From Mercurialis annua (taxonomy: Eukaryota > Streptophyta > Magnoliopsida > Malpighiales > Euphorbiaceae), in assembly GCF_937616625.2 (NCBI RefSeq), contig NC_065573.1:18243001-18307000 (forward strand): 64,000 bases of DNA, given 5' to 3'. A model generated the notes under the pieces. It made no database searches. It was not told the origin of the DNA and saw only the letters and a list, made by a program, of their open reading frames with translations. Positions 46,615 to 61,055 of this stretch are shown in pieces. The translations under genes and the position numbers were made by a program. How positions within the stretch are numbered: the first letter of the stretch is position 1; each line of letters opens with the position of its first letter.

Positions 46615-49600
46615 AACTTGGTATCAGAGCGTTGGTTTCAAACCAAGGCCTTGTGCATGTTATTTGTTATGTGTTTTTTGCATGATAAGTTGATGTGGTG
46701 TCTTAGGAACTACTACGGAATTAGGATTCGTGTCTTGTCTTTTTAAAACGTCATCATTTGTTTTCAAACTTTCAGCCTACATCCTATAGGTGATGTCTGT
46801 CAGTCTTTATTTGGTATTGATGCTATGATTTTACTAAAACTCATACTTGGGTATGATGTTGTTTGATAAATTTTGACTTTATGCCACTAATGAATTAATA
46901 ACGATGGATTATTTGGTAGTACATTTTGGCTTTGGCCGTAATTGTTGGGTGCTATATACGCTAGTACCTATGAGGATACATTTGGGCGTTAGTCTTGTTT
47001 CCTAATAAAGAAATTTTGGGTTAAACTTTTAAACATGTTTTATGGTCATATATGCTCTAGGACCACATGTTCTTTAAGGGTTTTCATTAAGAAAAGTGAT
47101 TTTTCTTAAATTGTGTTTTGACACAGAACCAATAGAGAAGTTTGAGTAAATTCTTTAAAAGTTTGATTTTTGGTTAAGTTGCTAGTAGAGGATTTTTATT
47201 CTACTTTGAATTTTGGGATTTACGGAATGGATGTTTGAGATTAAAGATTTCTCACTTGAGTTTTAAATTACCGTTTAGCGGTTGGTTTGCGTTGAGCTCT
47301 CAATTTTGGAAGGATGAAAATTTTATTAAAATGATTTTTACGGATGGCAAATATTTTGAATACGTTTTATAAACGTTTGTTTTGGGGTTCGACTTGGGTC
47401 ACCCAAATTTAGGAGTTAAGCTTAGTAGTTGTAATTTTCGGCTAGCTCGATGATTTTAATGAGTTGTGATACTTGGGTATCCGTTTTAAAGCAATTGGTT
47501 ATAAGAAGAGATTTTTACAGATAGTGATTTTGTTTAACCGTAGGGCTCAACTAAAAGATTGGAAATTTTGTAATTGACTTTAAATTTCAAAATGAATTTT
47601 GAAGCGTATTTTTAAAATATGATATCATTGCAAGTTGATTTTAATACAAAGGTTCAAGCTTGTTGTAGCATGTCCTGATTTCGTCCATAAAATATGTTGG
47701 GGTTAATTTTATTTAATGGCATGCTTACGTGGTTTATAGTTGTAAGAATCATAATAATTTTGGTTTAATTGTGTTGAATATCTTGCAAGTTTGGTTGGAC
47801 TAAGTTGATTGTATTTGTTTCTCTTCGTGTGGAGTATCACGTGAGATGATTTATTCACGTAGTCAAGGTTGAATTACCTTGATGTATGATTCGTGGATCA
47901 AAATCTTTGGGTTTCGATATCGAGAAAGATGAGGGAAATATTCCCTTGATTTTGCTGATGATTTCTGATTATCCTAAAACGGATATTGGAAACTCTGAAC
48001 CGAGAAGATAGACTTGTGTATTAATACATTGGTGTTTCCATCAAGTCTGAGGATGCGATGCAAGAGCTGGCGGTAAAAAACTTTAGGAACGTATTTTGAT
48101 GTGCTATTTTCTTTGGTTATGCTCAGTCTGGATTGAGGTTAGTTAGATACTTTTTATATTAGAGTTGTAATGAAGTTATTAGGAGGAGTTGTTGTATAGC
48201 ATCGAATATTGCTAGGTTGCAAGTAAGGAATTGGAGAAATATTTTTAGGTTATCGAGTGCACATCTCACAGAGTGTAACGTCTAGCAAATATTTTATTGA
48301 GAAATTGATTTCAAAAGTTTAATTGTTAAAATATTTGAAATATTTTCAACACGTAATTGTGCCCAGACATATCATGAACATGCATTTTGAATGTCACGAA
48401 TAGGTTTGCATTGAACACTGAGTATGTTCACTTAATAAAAGATAAATTAATAGTTGATACATGCATAATCGTACATGCATCACGTGCATAGAAATGATTA
48501 GGGTTGGATGCGACTCTTTGGGGATGAGAGATGTCATCACCCTGGCGCACAATTATGTAAAATGGATTTTATCGATAAAGTGTTTTGAGAAAGATGTTTT
48601 AAAACGAACTCGCAAGTCACATTGTGATATATTTATTTATAAAGTTGTTGGATTTCAAATGATTTTGAAACTTTTACCGAAGGATAGCTAGACAGATACT
48701 CTGTGATGATGGTGATGGTTATTGGACGTTTACATTGTGGGTGATTGGTCTGTAGAATCAGAATCTTGTGTTTATGAGTAAGAATGATTTTGAGGTTGCG
48801 CTCGAGATATAGTTGTGCCAAGTGCGGTTTATGGTTAGATTCAGATTAGGGAGTGTTCATGATAATTTCCGATTTGTGATTTAAGGATTTGTGGATTAAG
48901 GATGTTGGTTATGCTCATGTGTGTGTATACACTACGTTGTTAAAAGAAACTTTATCTTTCCAGATTTGAAATTGTCCAAAGTATTTTGCTGTATTGATAT
49001 AAAGGTATGTTTATAAACAAGAGTTTTACATTGCTGATTTTACCTTTCTAAGGAAAGGGAGAAATTTTGTCAAAATTGATTCAAAAGGGATAATAAAATT
49101 TTCGCTTGAGCGATTTCTTCAAATTGTGTTTTTGTTTAAGATTTAGAAGCGACTTAAAATTTTGGGATGTTTGAAACATTAATGTGTATTTTGAATACGG
49201 AGGATTTTGCCACAGTTGGCTTTTAAAATATAAACTATTTAAAAAGTGTTTTAACAAGTTTGATTTTAAGAAAACATAAATTTTAACAGTTGAACTGTTT
49301 TATTAATTTGCAAATGTATTGAAAGAAAGGGAAAAAAAATTCAGATTCAAATGTGGAGGTTTTGAAAAATTTCAAGGGTTTGCAAAACTAATGGTTTGTA
49401 TTAAAAGATTTTATACCCCCTGGGGTTGGTTTTTAGCATAACTAACAATTCGATCGTAGTAAACTGTTCGTAGTGGTCTCTCGTTGTATACGAGGTTATA
49501 GTCAATTGATTGAATAATTTTGAAAATTTGAGTTTGATTTGGATATATGAGATTATTAGAGAATCAGGAATCACGGTTAATAGGTTTCGACAACCATGAT

Positions 49601-49828
49601 TGGTTGATCAGTTTTATTAATGGATGGTATTATTGTAATATTTGTATATCGTTTTGATCATTGTGAGAGACAAAAAGATTTGTTTAAGTTGTGAGATGCA
49701 GTCAAAGTTCAGTTTAGTTAGGGCATAATGTTTCTTAATGATTGAAGGAATCATTGTAATTGAGATTGTTTATTACCAATCTGGAGATTCAATTATTATG
49801 AGTTAAGTTCACGTTTTCTGGGAAAAAC
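46615..49828 (+). other. Non-coding interior of LARD element D, left part
   Basis: 3.2 kb without supported coding sequence. The first ~270 bp match the leader of A and B, including the ACTACTACGG inverted-repeat partner near 46710. Later blocks match B in reverse orientation. Confidence 0.72.
46619..46630 (+). other. Primer binding site, element D (initiator tRNA-Met)
   Basis: TGGTATCAGAGC, 4 nt after the 5' LTR; it proves the plus orientation. Confidence 0.93.
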
Positions 49829-52725
49829 TGTCACGACCCATTTTCATGAATCGCGACCGGCGCTAGGGTATGGGTAATGTAGTACCGAAACCCGTAGCTA
49901 GCCTTTCATTTAACACATAAACACATAAACCTGCAGAAAACCAATGCTCGGGGGCAACCGAGACTTCAGCCTAAATCTAGCAGATATAATATACAGCAAT
50001 AATATAACATGCTTATTCAATTCTGTGTCTAAAAATAGGCAAATCATAAATAATCCGAAATAATTACATAACATGTCAGAGCAATATAACTAGTCAGACC
50101 AATCCGACAAACAACTGTAATAATAGTAAAGACGTCTAGTCAACTACTGCGGTCTAAGAATAAAATAGTTTGACAGTTTATCAAAATAAATGGAACCTCC
50201 GAGGAAAAGTAAATGCGGAGATCACCAGACTCTCTCAGATCATAACCCTGGGAAAAATTGGGAAAACAACGGGGTCAGATATACTGAGATGAGTTCATAC
50301 CACTATTTACATTTATTAAATGGAAAACCTTTAAAACATTTAAAACATTTAATAACGATATTACAGATAATAGTTGGAACCCTAATCCACAATTCTAAAA
50401 TAATAATCATAATCCAATAGGTCTGGTCCCGAGAGCTGAGCTACACCGAGTTACCACTGACCACACTTATACCAGAGTCCCGAGAGCTGAGCTACACCGA
50501 GTTACTCTACCTGGTACCGAGAGCTACGCTCACACCGAGTTACCATATTTCCATATATACCTTACCCAGATCAATACCGGTGCGCACGCAGTCCTAATGA
50601 TGCCCATTAGGTAGCATGTTCCAACTAAGAGCCATAATATAAAAACAGTTCGAAATATACGTACAGTATATATATTTAGTATTAAAATAACAATTTACAT
50701 AATAAAGAGGTAAATAGTAAATATAAACTCACTGCTTGCTAATCCACGTGAAATACCGGCAAGCAACTAACTCTAGTTCGCCTCTGAAGCACGAACAGTA
50801 GACGAGTCTAGACAAATAAAATAATTATTAAAAATCAGACCCTAACTCTAAAGAGTACTAGACACCACATAAGACTAGCACAATAAACACGTCGTAAATA
50901 AACAATCCAAAGCACACACAAATATAACCAAAAGGTAATAAAGCCCAATTAAAACAAGTCTATTGAGTTCTCGCTTAAAAATCCGATTTATAAATATTAT
51001 TTAATAACTTTAAATAATAAATAATTTTCAAATAGTGGGTTAGCCAAGTTACCAATAACTACCAAGCTAACCTCACTGGTCGGGTGACCCAAGTCTAACC
51101 CGACTTAAAACAATTACCAAATATAAACCCAAGTTTATATTTATAAAATAAATTAGCAAAATAATAATCCATTTTAAAAGCGGAACTCAATAACTTCAAT
51201 ATCAAGTAACCCAAGTTACGACCCAAAAACTTAATTAAATAAGCTATAAAAGTTTAGGGACTAAATTGTACTTTAGCCAATTAGGGACTAAATTGTACTT
51301 TTGCCAATTAGGGATTAAATTGTACTTTAGTCAATTTGATATCCGAAATCAAATTAATTTCTTTTGTTTATATTTCAAACCAACTATAAAGTTATTAACC
51401 AAGGATCCACTTAAATAAGTTATAAAATAAGTTCGGGGGCTAAATTGCAATTTAACCAATTTTATGCAAATTTGATATTCTTGATTAAATCAAATTACCC
51501 AAGTAATTAAATAAGCAAAATTAACAAAGGATTATCTTAACCACGTATTTATTATAATTCAAAACTAAATCTAATTTATTAGATAAAGTTAACTTTAAGG
51601 ATAAATTTATTTTGATCAAAAAAGTTATATGATTGAGATGGAACATTAACCATCCTCAACCTATTAAACAACCAAAACCCCGCCTCCATGAAAATCAAAT
51701 GCAGAAACCAAAAGTAAATCATCAAAACCCAATTCTCATTACCAACCCTTAACATTCAATTCCCATAATCTTTAACTACACAACATCATAAACCTTACAA
51801 CCATAAACGACATAATAAACAATCACAGTAACAAATAGGAACGGCAGTAACAACGTAGAAGATTTGGCAAAAACGATTCGAGGACCGGAATGATGGAACA
51901 ACTCAATCTAATAGCTTAAATCATTGACCACTAATCATGCCAAGGGATCCTTAGCCATAAGACAAGCAAAACATGGACAAAAAGCAAAGGAAAAATCGAC
52001 AGTAACCATAAACCAAAACAGAAAATATAAAGCTTTTAAACGGAAACCGTACGGCGATTGAAACTAGATCGATTACGTACCGTTTAGCAAAACCGAGATA
52101 GGGAAACGAAGGTACGTGAGTCTAGAACGTCTGGAATCAAACGGTTTCAGTTTTGATCTAGAAACGAACTCACACGGATCAGAAAACCAAAGTGTGTTCA
52201 AAGCATGAAATCTGAAAATCAAGGGAATTAAAAACACTTACTGAACAGCGATCTTTGGAGGATGATTACGGATTCAATACTCAGCGAAAGAACGAAAGGA
52301 GAGTGGCTAGGGTTAGATTGCAGTGTGATCTAGGTTTTCTATGAAGAAATCGACTTAAAATAACGTAGGGAAGTGAGCCGTAAATGAGATCGAAAAGGGC
52401 CACACGAAAGGGTCCAAGGAAAACTTGTTTCTCGAACGGGAATGGCCCTACAGGCCTGATTCCCGTTCGAGAATGGCCTGGTCTCGAACGAGACCAGGCC
52501 TGAAATTGGATTCTCGTTCGAGAATCCATATTCTCGAACGAGAATCAGCAAAATTTATTTTTTTTTTCTTTAATTAATTCAAAAAAACAAATGGTTTAAT
52601 CAATTAGAATCAACCTTAATCCAACCAACTCGAACCAAACCACTAATATCGAAAATACTTCAAAACGACCGGAAAAATGTCGGAAATTAAATGTAATAAA
52701 ATGTAAAATTTTACGGGATATTACA
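49829..52725 (-). repeat. Element E left LTR (biological 3' LTR)
   Basis: 2897 bp with TG...CA ends, hairpin 1 at 50593-50611, triple repeat 50425-50545, and a dyad array near 52430-52550 matching that at 60753-60875. Confidence 0.92.
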
Positions 52726-52737
52726 TTCTCCCCAACT
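52726..52737 (-). other. Polypurine tract of element E
   Basis: AGTTGGGGAGAA on the minus strand, with the shared hairpin at 52744-52761. Confidence 0.87.
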
Positions 52738-52843
52738 AATTAAAAATTCGTCCTCGAATTTATTACGACAAGTAATAACACTCCAGAACAATACGCAACA
52801 CAAGTGAAAATCATAATAGCCACAGAAATCAAGATATCGTACC

Positions 52844-55800
52844 TCACGGAAATAGAAAAGGATAGCGATTCCGCATATCCAACTCGGTCTCCCAAGTACA
52901 CTCCTCTACAGAATGATTGCGCCAGAGAACTTTGACCATCGGAATCTCCTTGTTCCGCAATTTACGCACCTGCGTATCAACAATCTCAACTGGCTGTTCC
53001 TCATAAGACAGCTCCTGGTCAATCTCAACACTCTGAGGCACAATCACGTGCGAAGGATCAGAAATGCACTTTCTCAACATAGAAACGTGAAACACAGGAT
53101 GTACTAACGACATGTCTGGCGGTAGAACCAGACGATAAGCCACAGCTCCAATCCTCTCCGAAATCTCATAAGGACCAATATACCTCGGTGCCAACTTTCC
53201 CTTGACGCCAAAACGAACCACGCCTTTCATAGGCGAAACCTGAAGAAATACGAAATCACCAACCTGGAACTCAATTTCCTCTTCGGATCAGCATAACTCT
53301 TATGCCGACTAAAAGCAGTCTCTAATCTCCGCTTAATCAACGGTACCTTCTCTGAGGTAATCTGAATGATCTCAGCTCCCGAGAGTTTACGCTCTCCGAC
53401 CTCCTCCCAACAGATAGGAGATCTACACTTGCGCCCGTACAAAGCCTTATACGGCGCCATCTCGATACTCGCGTGGTAACTGTTGTTATAAGAAAACTCA
53501 ATCAACGGCAAATGAGTATCCCAGCTACCCTGAAAATCGAGAACACACATCCTGAGCATATCCTCCAACGTCTGAATAGTCCTCTCAGACTGACCATCAG
53601 TCTGAGGATGAAAAGCTGTACTGAAATCCAACCGAGAACCCATGGATTCCTGTAACGCTTTCCAGAACCTCGAAGTAAACACAGAACCTCTGTCTGAAAC
53701 AATAGAAACCGGTACACCGTGCAAACTGACAATCCTGTCGATGTACAACTGAGCCAACCTCGAAGCAGTATACGAAACCTTTATCGGAAGGAAATGAGCT
53801 GACTTGGTCATGCGGTCAACTATAACCCAAATGGAATCGTACCCCTGTCGAGTACGTGGTAAACCAACCACAAAATCCATAGCAATCCGCTCCCACTTCC
53901 ACTCTGGAATAGGTAGTGGCTGCAGATAGCCAAAAGGTCTCTGATGCTCCAGCTTCACCTGCTGGCAAGTCAGGCACTTAGAAACATACTCAGCGACATC
54001 CTTCTTCATCCCGCTCCACCAGTAGGTACCCTTAAGATCATGGTACATCTTAGTAGAACCCGGATGAACACTATAAGCAGACTTGTGCGCTTCTTCCAGA
54101 ATCTGGTCCCTCAAACCATCTGAATCCGGAACACACAATCTCGAACCATGTCTCAGAACACCATCCACAAATGTAAACTCAGGATTTCCATCCTGCTGAA
54201 CCTCCTCAATAATCCGTTTCAACTGTGAATCCTCAGCTTGTAAAGCTTTAATCCGATCAATAAAAACAGGTTGCACTTGTAGCTGTGCTAACAAACATCC
54301 AGCCTGAGAAATCTGCAAACCATAGCCCGAAGCTATCAAACTGTGCCACTCTCTCACCATGGGTCTACGCCCAATCTCCGAAATATGAGCCAAACTGCCC
54401 GAAGACTTGCGACTCAACGCATCGGCTACCACATTAGCCTTACCAGGATGGTACTGAATAGTACAGTCGTAGTCTTTCAACAACTCTAGCCACCTCCTCT
54501 GCCTCAAGTTCAACTCTCTCTGATCAAAGATATATTTCAGACTCTTATGATCAGTGAAAATCTCACAAGTAGCACCATACAAATAATGCCTCCAGATTTT
54601 TAGCGCAAAAACCACAGCTGCCAACTCTAAATCATGCGTAGGGTAATTCACCTCATGCTTCTTCAACTTTCTGGAAGCATAGGCAATCACCTGTCCATGT
54701 TGCATCAGAACGCAACCCAACCCAATCCGAGACGCATCACAATACACTGTGAAACCATCAATGCCAGAAGGCAATGCCAACACCGGAGCTGTAGTCAAAA
54801 TCTCCTTGAGCTTCTCAAAGCTCGCCTCGCACTTGTCAGTCCACTCAAACTTGACACCCTTCTGTGTCAGTTTAGTCAAAGGTGCAGATATTCTGGAGAA
54901 ATCTTGCACGAACCGACGATAGTAACCAGCTAAACCCAGAAAACTTCTGATCTCGGTAACTGACCTTGGCCTTTGCCAATCCATGACCGCCTCAATCTTC
55001 TTCGGATCAACCTTGATCCCATCTTTCGACACCACGTGTCCTAGAAAGGTAACCTGATCCAACCAGAACTCACATTTTGAGAACTTAGCGTACAACTGAT
55101 GCTCACGCAACGTCTGTAGTATAGTCCTCAAATGATAAGCATGCTCCTCCTCACTCCGAGAATAGATCAAAATGTCATCAATGAATACGATAACAAACTG
55201 ATCCAAAAACGGCTTGAACACTCTGTTCATCATATCCATAAACGCTGCCGGTGCGTTCGTCAGACCAAAGGACATAACCAGAAACTCAAAATGTCCATAA
55301 CGAGTCCGAAAAGCAGTCTTAGGCACATCTGCATCACGGATCCGAAGCTGATGATACCCAGACCTCAAATCAATCTTGGAAAAACACTTCGCACCCTGCA
55401 ACTGGTCAAACAAATCATCGATGCGAGGAAGAGGATATCTGTTCTTGACAGTAACCTTGTTCAACTGTCTGTAGTCGATACAGAGTCGAAAGGAACCGTC
55501 TTTCTTCTTCACAAACAGAACTGGAGCACCCCATGGAGAAGTACTCGGTCTGATGAACCCGCTATCCAACAACTCTTGTAACTGGTCCTTCAACTCTTTC
55601 AGCTCTGCAGGAGCCATCCGATACGGCGGTATCGAAATCGGAGCTGTACCAGAAACCACATCAATGCAAAACTCAATATCACGATCAGGTGGTAATCCAG
55701 GCAATTCCTCTGGAAACACATCAGTGAACTCATTCACTATCGGAACACTATGCATATCACCACCACTAGTCTCCAAATCACGAACCACAGCAAGAAAACC

Positions 55801-57808
55801 CTGGCAACCCTTGCCTAACATCCGCTTCGCCTTGATGGCGGAAATCAGATTCTTAGGTGTCTCTGCCTTTTCTCCCTGAAAGGAAAAAGGTAGATCACCT
55901 GGAATCCTGAACTCGACTGACTTCCCTTGACAGTCAATAGAAGCAAAGTGGCGTGACAACCAGTCCATCCCCAAGATAACATCAATAGAAAGAATGTCAA
56001 GTACAATCAAATCAGCACATAATTCTCTACCCTGAATAATCACTGGACAAGAAGGATAAACGACGTCCACTACTACACCTTCAGACATAGGTGTAGACAC
56101 AGCTAGAGGTTCACTCAAAACAGATGGTGCCATACCCAATTTCCCAGCAAAACATGTAGATACAAAAGAATGGGTTGCACCCGCATCAAATAACACTAAA
56201 GCATCTATAAAAGAAATCGGAATGGTACCTTGCACCACAGCATTTGATGCACGCGCATCCTGAGGAGTAAGTGCGAACACTCTGGCCTGACCCTGCGGCT
56301 GCTGCTGCGAACTCTGTCCAGTACCATAACCGTTGGAACCTCTACCGCCGTTACCACGGCCACCAAAGCCTCTGCCACCAGAACCACGGCCCAGCTGGCC
56401 ACCAAAAGATGCTGCAGGTTGAGAGTACCCTACAGACTGTGTAAACGCAGGTCTCTGCTGCTGATAAGATGACTGCGCCACACTGGAGTTAGACATCTGC
56501 TGCCCAGATGTCGGACACTCCCTAGAAAAATGACCCGGCTGGCCACAAGTGAAACAACCTCCAGGAGCTAACTGGCACTGACCATAATGCCTACGTCTGC
56601 AATTCTGGCAGAATGGAATGTTCGATCCACCACTGTACCCGCGTCCTGAACCACGGTTGCTCCCACTGCTACTGGAACTGTACGGAGCACTCCTGGCACT
56701 ATGCCTCCCTTTGTTGTGAGTCCGTCGACTCCCCCTGTTGGCCTGAGAAGAGCCACTGTAGTAATTCCCACTACTATGCTGCACTGGGGCCTGTTGCCCC
56801 CCCACTAGGAACGTCACTCTTTCCCTTCTGATTCTGGAAAGGGTCAGAGATCGTTCCAAACTGAACCATCGAATTTTCCATCCGTCGCGCACTATCCACT
56901 AACCGGGCAAACTCCATGTTTGTCCCTATCAGCAAAGGAAGAAACTCCGAGCCTAAACCCCTAACATAACGGTCGTTCACTCGCTCTTGATCACCCTGTA
57001 GATCTGTAGCAAACCGCCCCAAACGTACAAACTCAGTAGTGTAGTTTGTCACTGATCTATCCCCCTTCTTCAAATTTAGCAGCTTTTCTCTGAAACTCTC
57101 AGTAACAGAGAAGGGTAGATAGTAACCTCTGAACCTGATCACAAAATCAGCCCAAGACAAGGTATCCATAACTGGTCTGATGTTATCGCGATACCAGTCC
57201 TTAGCTGGACCCTTCAGCGACATCTCCACAAGCATCACTGATTGACGATCAGAAGCTTGAATCCTCTGACTGTTGTACTCAAATTCTTCCAAAAAGTCAA
57301 GAGCATCCCCAGTACTATCAAAAGAAGTCGGATTCAACTTCAAGTAGGTCATCACCAACTCTCTGTCTGTTGGAATATGACCGACACCAGCAAGTCCACC
57401 AATACCAGCTACAGCACCAACCTGAGGTTGTTGTTGCTGCGCTAACTGACCCAGTATATTACACTGATTCTGCAGTAGAGCCTGATTGTTCTGCATCTCG
57501 ACAACGCCAGCCAAGAAAGTAGTGAAGTCGAACGCTTGCATATTTGGTGCTTGTTGCACCTCTGGTGCCTGCTGCACATTCGGTGCCTGAACACCTGCTG
57601 CACCGCGTCCTCTAGCTCCACCTCTACCAGCACCAGCTCCTCTGCCTCTACCAGCACCTCTACCTCTGCCAGCACCTCCACCTCGACCACGTCCAGCATT
57701 AGCCTGAACAGGTGGTACGTTCTGATCGACTTCCATGGAAATCGCATCATCAGCCACAGCTTCTTGCTCTGCCGCAGCACGAGCACGAGTACGAATAACG
57801 TTGTCCAT
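52844..57808 (-). pseudogene. Element E gag-pol, two frameshifts
   Basis: Full-length homologue of the element A polyprotein in three frame segments. The first (57808-56774) holds the GRG-rich N-terminus and capsid-like region, then runs out of frame at a G7 run (56797-56803) where A has G6. The second (up to about 53272) holds the zinc knuckle, protease [12 protein letters not shown] with FIDD, RNase H and integrase with [11 protein letters not shown], all intact. A 4 nt loss near 53272 then throws off the integrase C-terminus and chromodomain, which continue in another frame from about 53230 to 52844. I see no in-frame stop inside the segments, so decay is very recent. The G7 run could be a biological slippage site or a base-calling error; the 4 nt loss is harder to explain that way. 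Confidence 0.9.
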
Positions 57809-57811
57809 ATC

Positions 57812-60566
57812 CTAAGATTGAACAACAACAATTTAAATAACAGGTATTTCATACCCAATTATGAACAAAACAAGCAACATATAGGATTTCCCAAGAATCA
57901 ACAGCAATAAAATGTTCACCCAAGTGAAATAAAATTAACATTTAACAACATCAAATCAACATACAATGACTGACTCGACGCAATCCTATTGGTGTAGGCA
58001 GAATGTTTTTAAAATCAAAAGATGACGTTTTTTTTTTAAAGACATGACAGAATCCTATATCTGCAGTAGTTCCTAAGACACAACCATACTTAACAGAGTA
58101 AACACATAGCAAGCAATGGCCTTGGTTTGAAACCAAAGCTCTGATACCAAGTTTGTCACGACCCATTTTCATGAATCGCGACCGGCGCTAGGGTATGGGT
58201 AATGTAGTACCGAAACCCGTAGCTAGCCTTTCATTTAACACATAAACACATAAACCTGCAGAAAACCAATGCTCGGGGGCAACCGAGACTTCAGCCTAAA
58301 TCTAGCAGATATAATATACAGCAATAATATAACATGCTTATTCAATTCTGAGTCTAAAAATAGGCAAATCATAAATAATCCGAAATAATTACATAACATG
58401 CCAGAGCAATATAACTAGTCAGACCAATCCGACAAACAACTGTAATAATAGTAAAGACGTCTAGTCAACTACTGCGGTCTAAGAATAAAATAGTTTGACA
58501 GTTTATCAAAATAAATGGAACCTCCGAGGAAAAGTAAATGCGGAGATCACCAGACTCTCTCAGATCATAACCCTGGGAAAAATTGGGAAAACAACGGGGT
58601 CAGATATACTGAGATGAGTTCATACCACTATTTACATTTATTAAGTGGAAAACCTTTAAAACATTTAAAACATTTAATAACGATATTACAGATAATAGTT
58701 GGAACCCTAATCCACAATTCTAAAATAATAATCATAATCCAATAGGTCTGGTCCCGAGAGCTGAGCTACACCGAGTTACCACTGACCACACTTATACCAG
58801 AGTCCCGAGAGCTGAGCTACACCGAGTTACTCTACCTGGTACCGAGAGCTACGCTCACACCGAGTTACCATATTTCCATATATACCTTACCCAGATCAAT
58901 ACCGGTGCGCACGCAGTCCTAATGATGCCCATTAGGTAGCATGTTCCAACTAAGAGCCATAATATAAAAACAGTTCGAAATATACGTACAGTATATATAT
59001 TTAGTATTAAAATAACAATTTACATAATAAAGAGGTAAATAGTAAATATAAACTCACTGCTTGCTAATCCACGTGAAATACCGGCAAGCAACTAACTCTA
59101 GTTCGCCTCTGAAGCACGAACAGTAGACGAGTCTAGACAAATAAAATAATTATTAAAAATCAGACCCTAACTCTAAAGAGTACTAGACACCACATAAGAC
59201 TAGCACAATAAACACGTCGTAAATAAACAATCCAAAGCACACACAAATATAACCAAAAGGTAATAAAGCCCAATTAAAACAAGTCTATTGAGTTCTCGCT
59301 TAAAAATCCGATTTATAAATATTATTTAATAACTTTAAATAATAAATAATTTTCAAATAGTGGGTTAGCCAAGTTACCAATAACTACCAAGCTAACCTCA
59401 CTGGTCGGGTGACCCAAGTCTAACCCGACTTAAAACAATTACCAAATATAAACCCAAGTTTATATTTATAAAATAAATTAGCAAAATAATAATCCATTTT
59501 AAAAGCGGAACTCAATAACTTCAATATCAAGTAACCCAAGTTACGACCCAAAAACTTAATTAAATAAGCTATAAAAGTTTAGGGACTAAATTGTACTTTA
59601 GCCAATTAGGGACTAAATTGTACTTTTGCCAATTAGGGATTAAATTGTACTTTAGTCAATTTGATATCCGAAATCAAATTAATTGCTTTTGTTTATATTT
59701 CAAACCAACTATAAAGTTATTAACCAAGGATCCACTTAAATAAGTTATAAAATAAGTTCGGGGGCTAAATTGCAATTTAACCAATTTTATGCAAATTTGA
59801 TATTCTTGATTAAATCAAATTACCCAAGTAATTAAATAAGCAAAATTAACAAAGGATTATCTTAACCACGTATTTATTATAATTCAAAACTAAATCTAAT
59901 TTATTAGATAAAGTTAACTTTAAGAATAAATTTATTTTGATCAAAAAAGTTATATGATTGAGATGGAACATTAACCATCCTCAACCTATTAAACAACCAA
60001 AACCCCGCCTCCATGAAAATCAAATGCAGAAACCAAAAGTAAATCATCAAAACCCAATTCTCATTACCAACCCTTAACATTCAATTCCCATAATCTTTAA
60101 CTACACAACATCATAAACCTTACAACCATAAACGACATAATAAACAATCACAGTAACAAATAGGAACGGCAGTAACAACGTAGAAGATTTGGCAAAAACG
60201 ATTCGAGGACCGGAATGATGGAACAACTCAATCTAATAGCTTAAATCATTGACCACTAATCATGCCAAGGGATCCTTAGCCATAAGACAAGCAAAACATG
60301 GACAAAAAGCAAAGGAAAAATTGACAGTAACCATAAACCAAAACAGAAAATATAAAGCTTTTAAACGGAAACCGTACGGCGATTGAAACTAGATCAATTA
60401 CGTACCGTTTAGCAAAACCGAGATAGGGAAACGAAGGTACGTGAGTCTAGAACGTCTGGAATCAAACGGTTTCAGTTTTGATCTAGAAACGAACTCACAC
60501 GGATCAGAAAACCAAAGTGTGTTCAAAGCATGAAATCTGAAAATCAAGGGAATTAAAAACACTTAC
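57812..60566 (-). other. Predicted leader intron of element E
   Basis: Donor TTCA|GTAAGTG at 60566 in the 5' LTR and acceptor CTTAG at 57812, 4 nt before the gag ATG, as in element A. Inference from motif conservation only. Confidence 0.35.
58138..58149 (-). other. Primer binding site, element E (initiator tRNA-Met)
   Basis: TGGTATCAGAGC on the minus strand, 4 nt from the LTR end. Confidence 0.93.
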
Positions 60567-61050
60567 TGAACAGCGATCTTTGGAGGATGATTACGGATTC
60601 AATACTCAGCGAAAGAACGAAAGGAGAGTGGCTAGGGTTAGATTGCAGTGTGATCTAGGTTTTCTATGAAGAAATCGACTTAAAATAACGTAGGGAAGTG
60701 AGCCGTAAATGAGATCGAAAAGGGCCACACGAAAGGGTCCAAGGAAAACTTGTTTCTCGAACGGGAATGGCCCTACAGGCCTGATTCCCGTTCGAGAATG
60801 GCCTGGTCTCGAACGAGACCAGGCCTGAAATTGGATTCTCGTTCGAGAATCCATATTCTCGAACGAGAATCAGCAAAATTTATTTATTTTTCTTTAATTA
60901 ATTTAAAAAAAACAAATGGTTTAATCAATTAGAATCAACCTTAATCCAACCAACTCGAACCAAACCACTAATATCGAAAATACTTCAAAACGACCGGAAA
61001 AATGTCGGAAATTAAATGTAATAAAATGTAAAATTTTACGGGATATTACA
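58154..61050 (-). repeat. Element E right LTR (biological 5' LTR)
   Basis: 2897 bp; hairpin 1 at 58918-58936, GTAAGT donor-like site 60561-60566, AACCCTAGCC near 60635. Confidence 0.92.
60753..60875 (-). promoter_or_regulatory. U3 dyad array of element E
   Basis: Contiguous inverted repeats: TTCTCGAACGGGAA, TTCCCGTTCGAGAA, a 12 bp stem (GGCCTGGTCTCG and its complement with an AA loop), GGATTCTCGTTCGAGAATCC and ATTCTCGAACGAGAAT. Same core as C, same place as the array of A. Confidence 0.55.
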
Positions 61051-61055
61051 AAAAC

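Larger units (their letters stand above)
49829..61050 (-). mobile_element. Element E: young Tekay-type element nested in D
   Basis: 11.22 kb with the perfect target duplication AAAAC (49824-49828 and 61051-61055). LTRs 49829-52725 and 58154-61050 are both 2897 bp and differ at about nine positions by eye (~0.3%). The primer site, polypurine tract and whole gag-pol length are present, but two frameshifts break the frame. It may depend on another copy for some proteins. Confidence 0.93.

Noticed and set aside
50190..50420. 70-76 codon plus-strand frame recurring in the LTRs of E and F
   Set aside because: It is antisense within LTRs, recurs only because LTRs recur, and has no recognisable domain.
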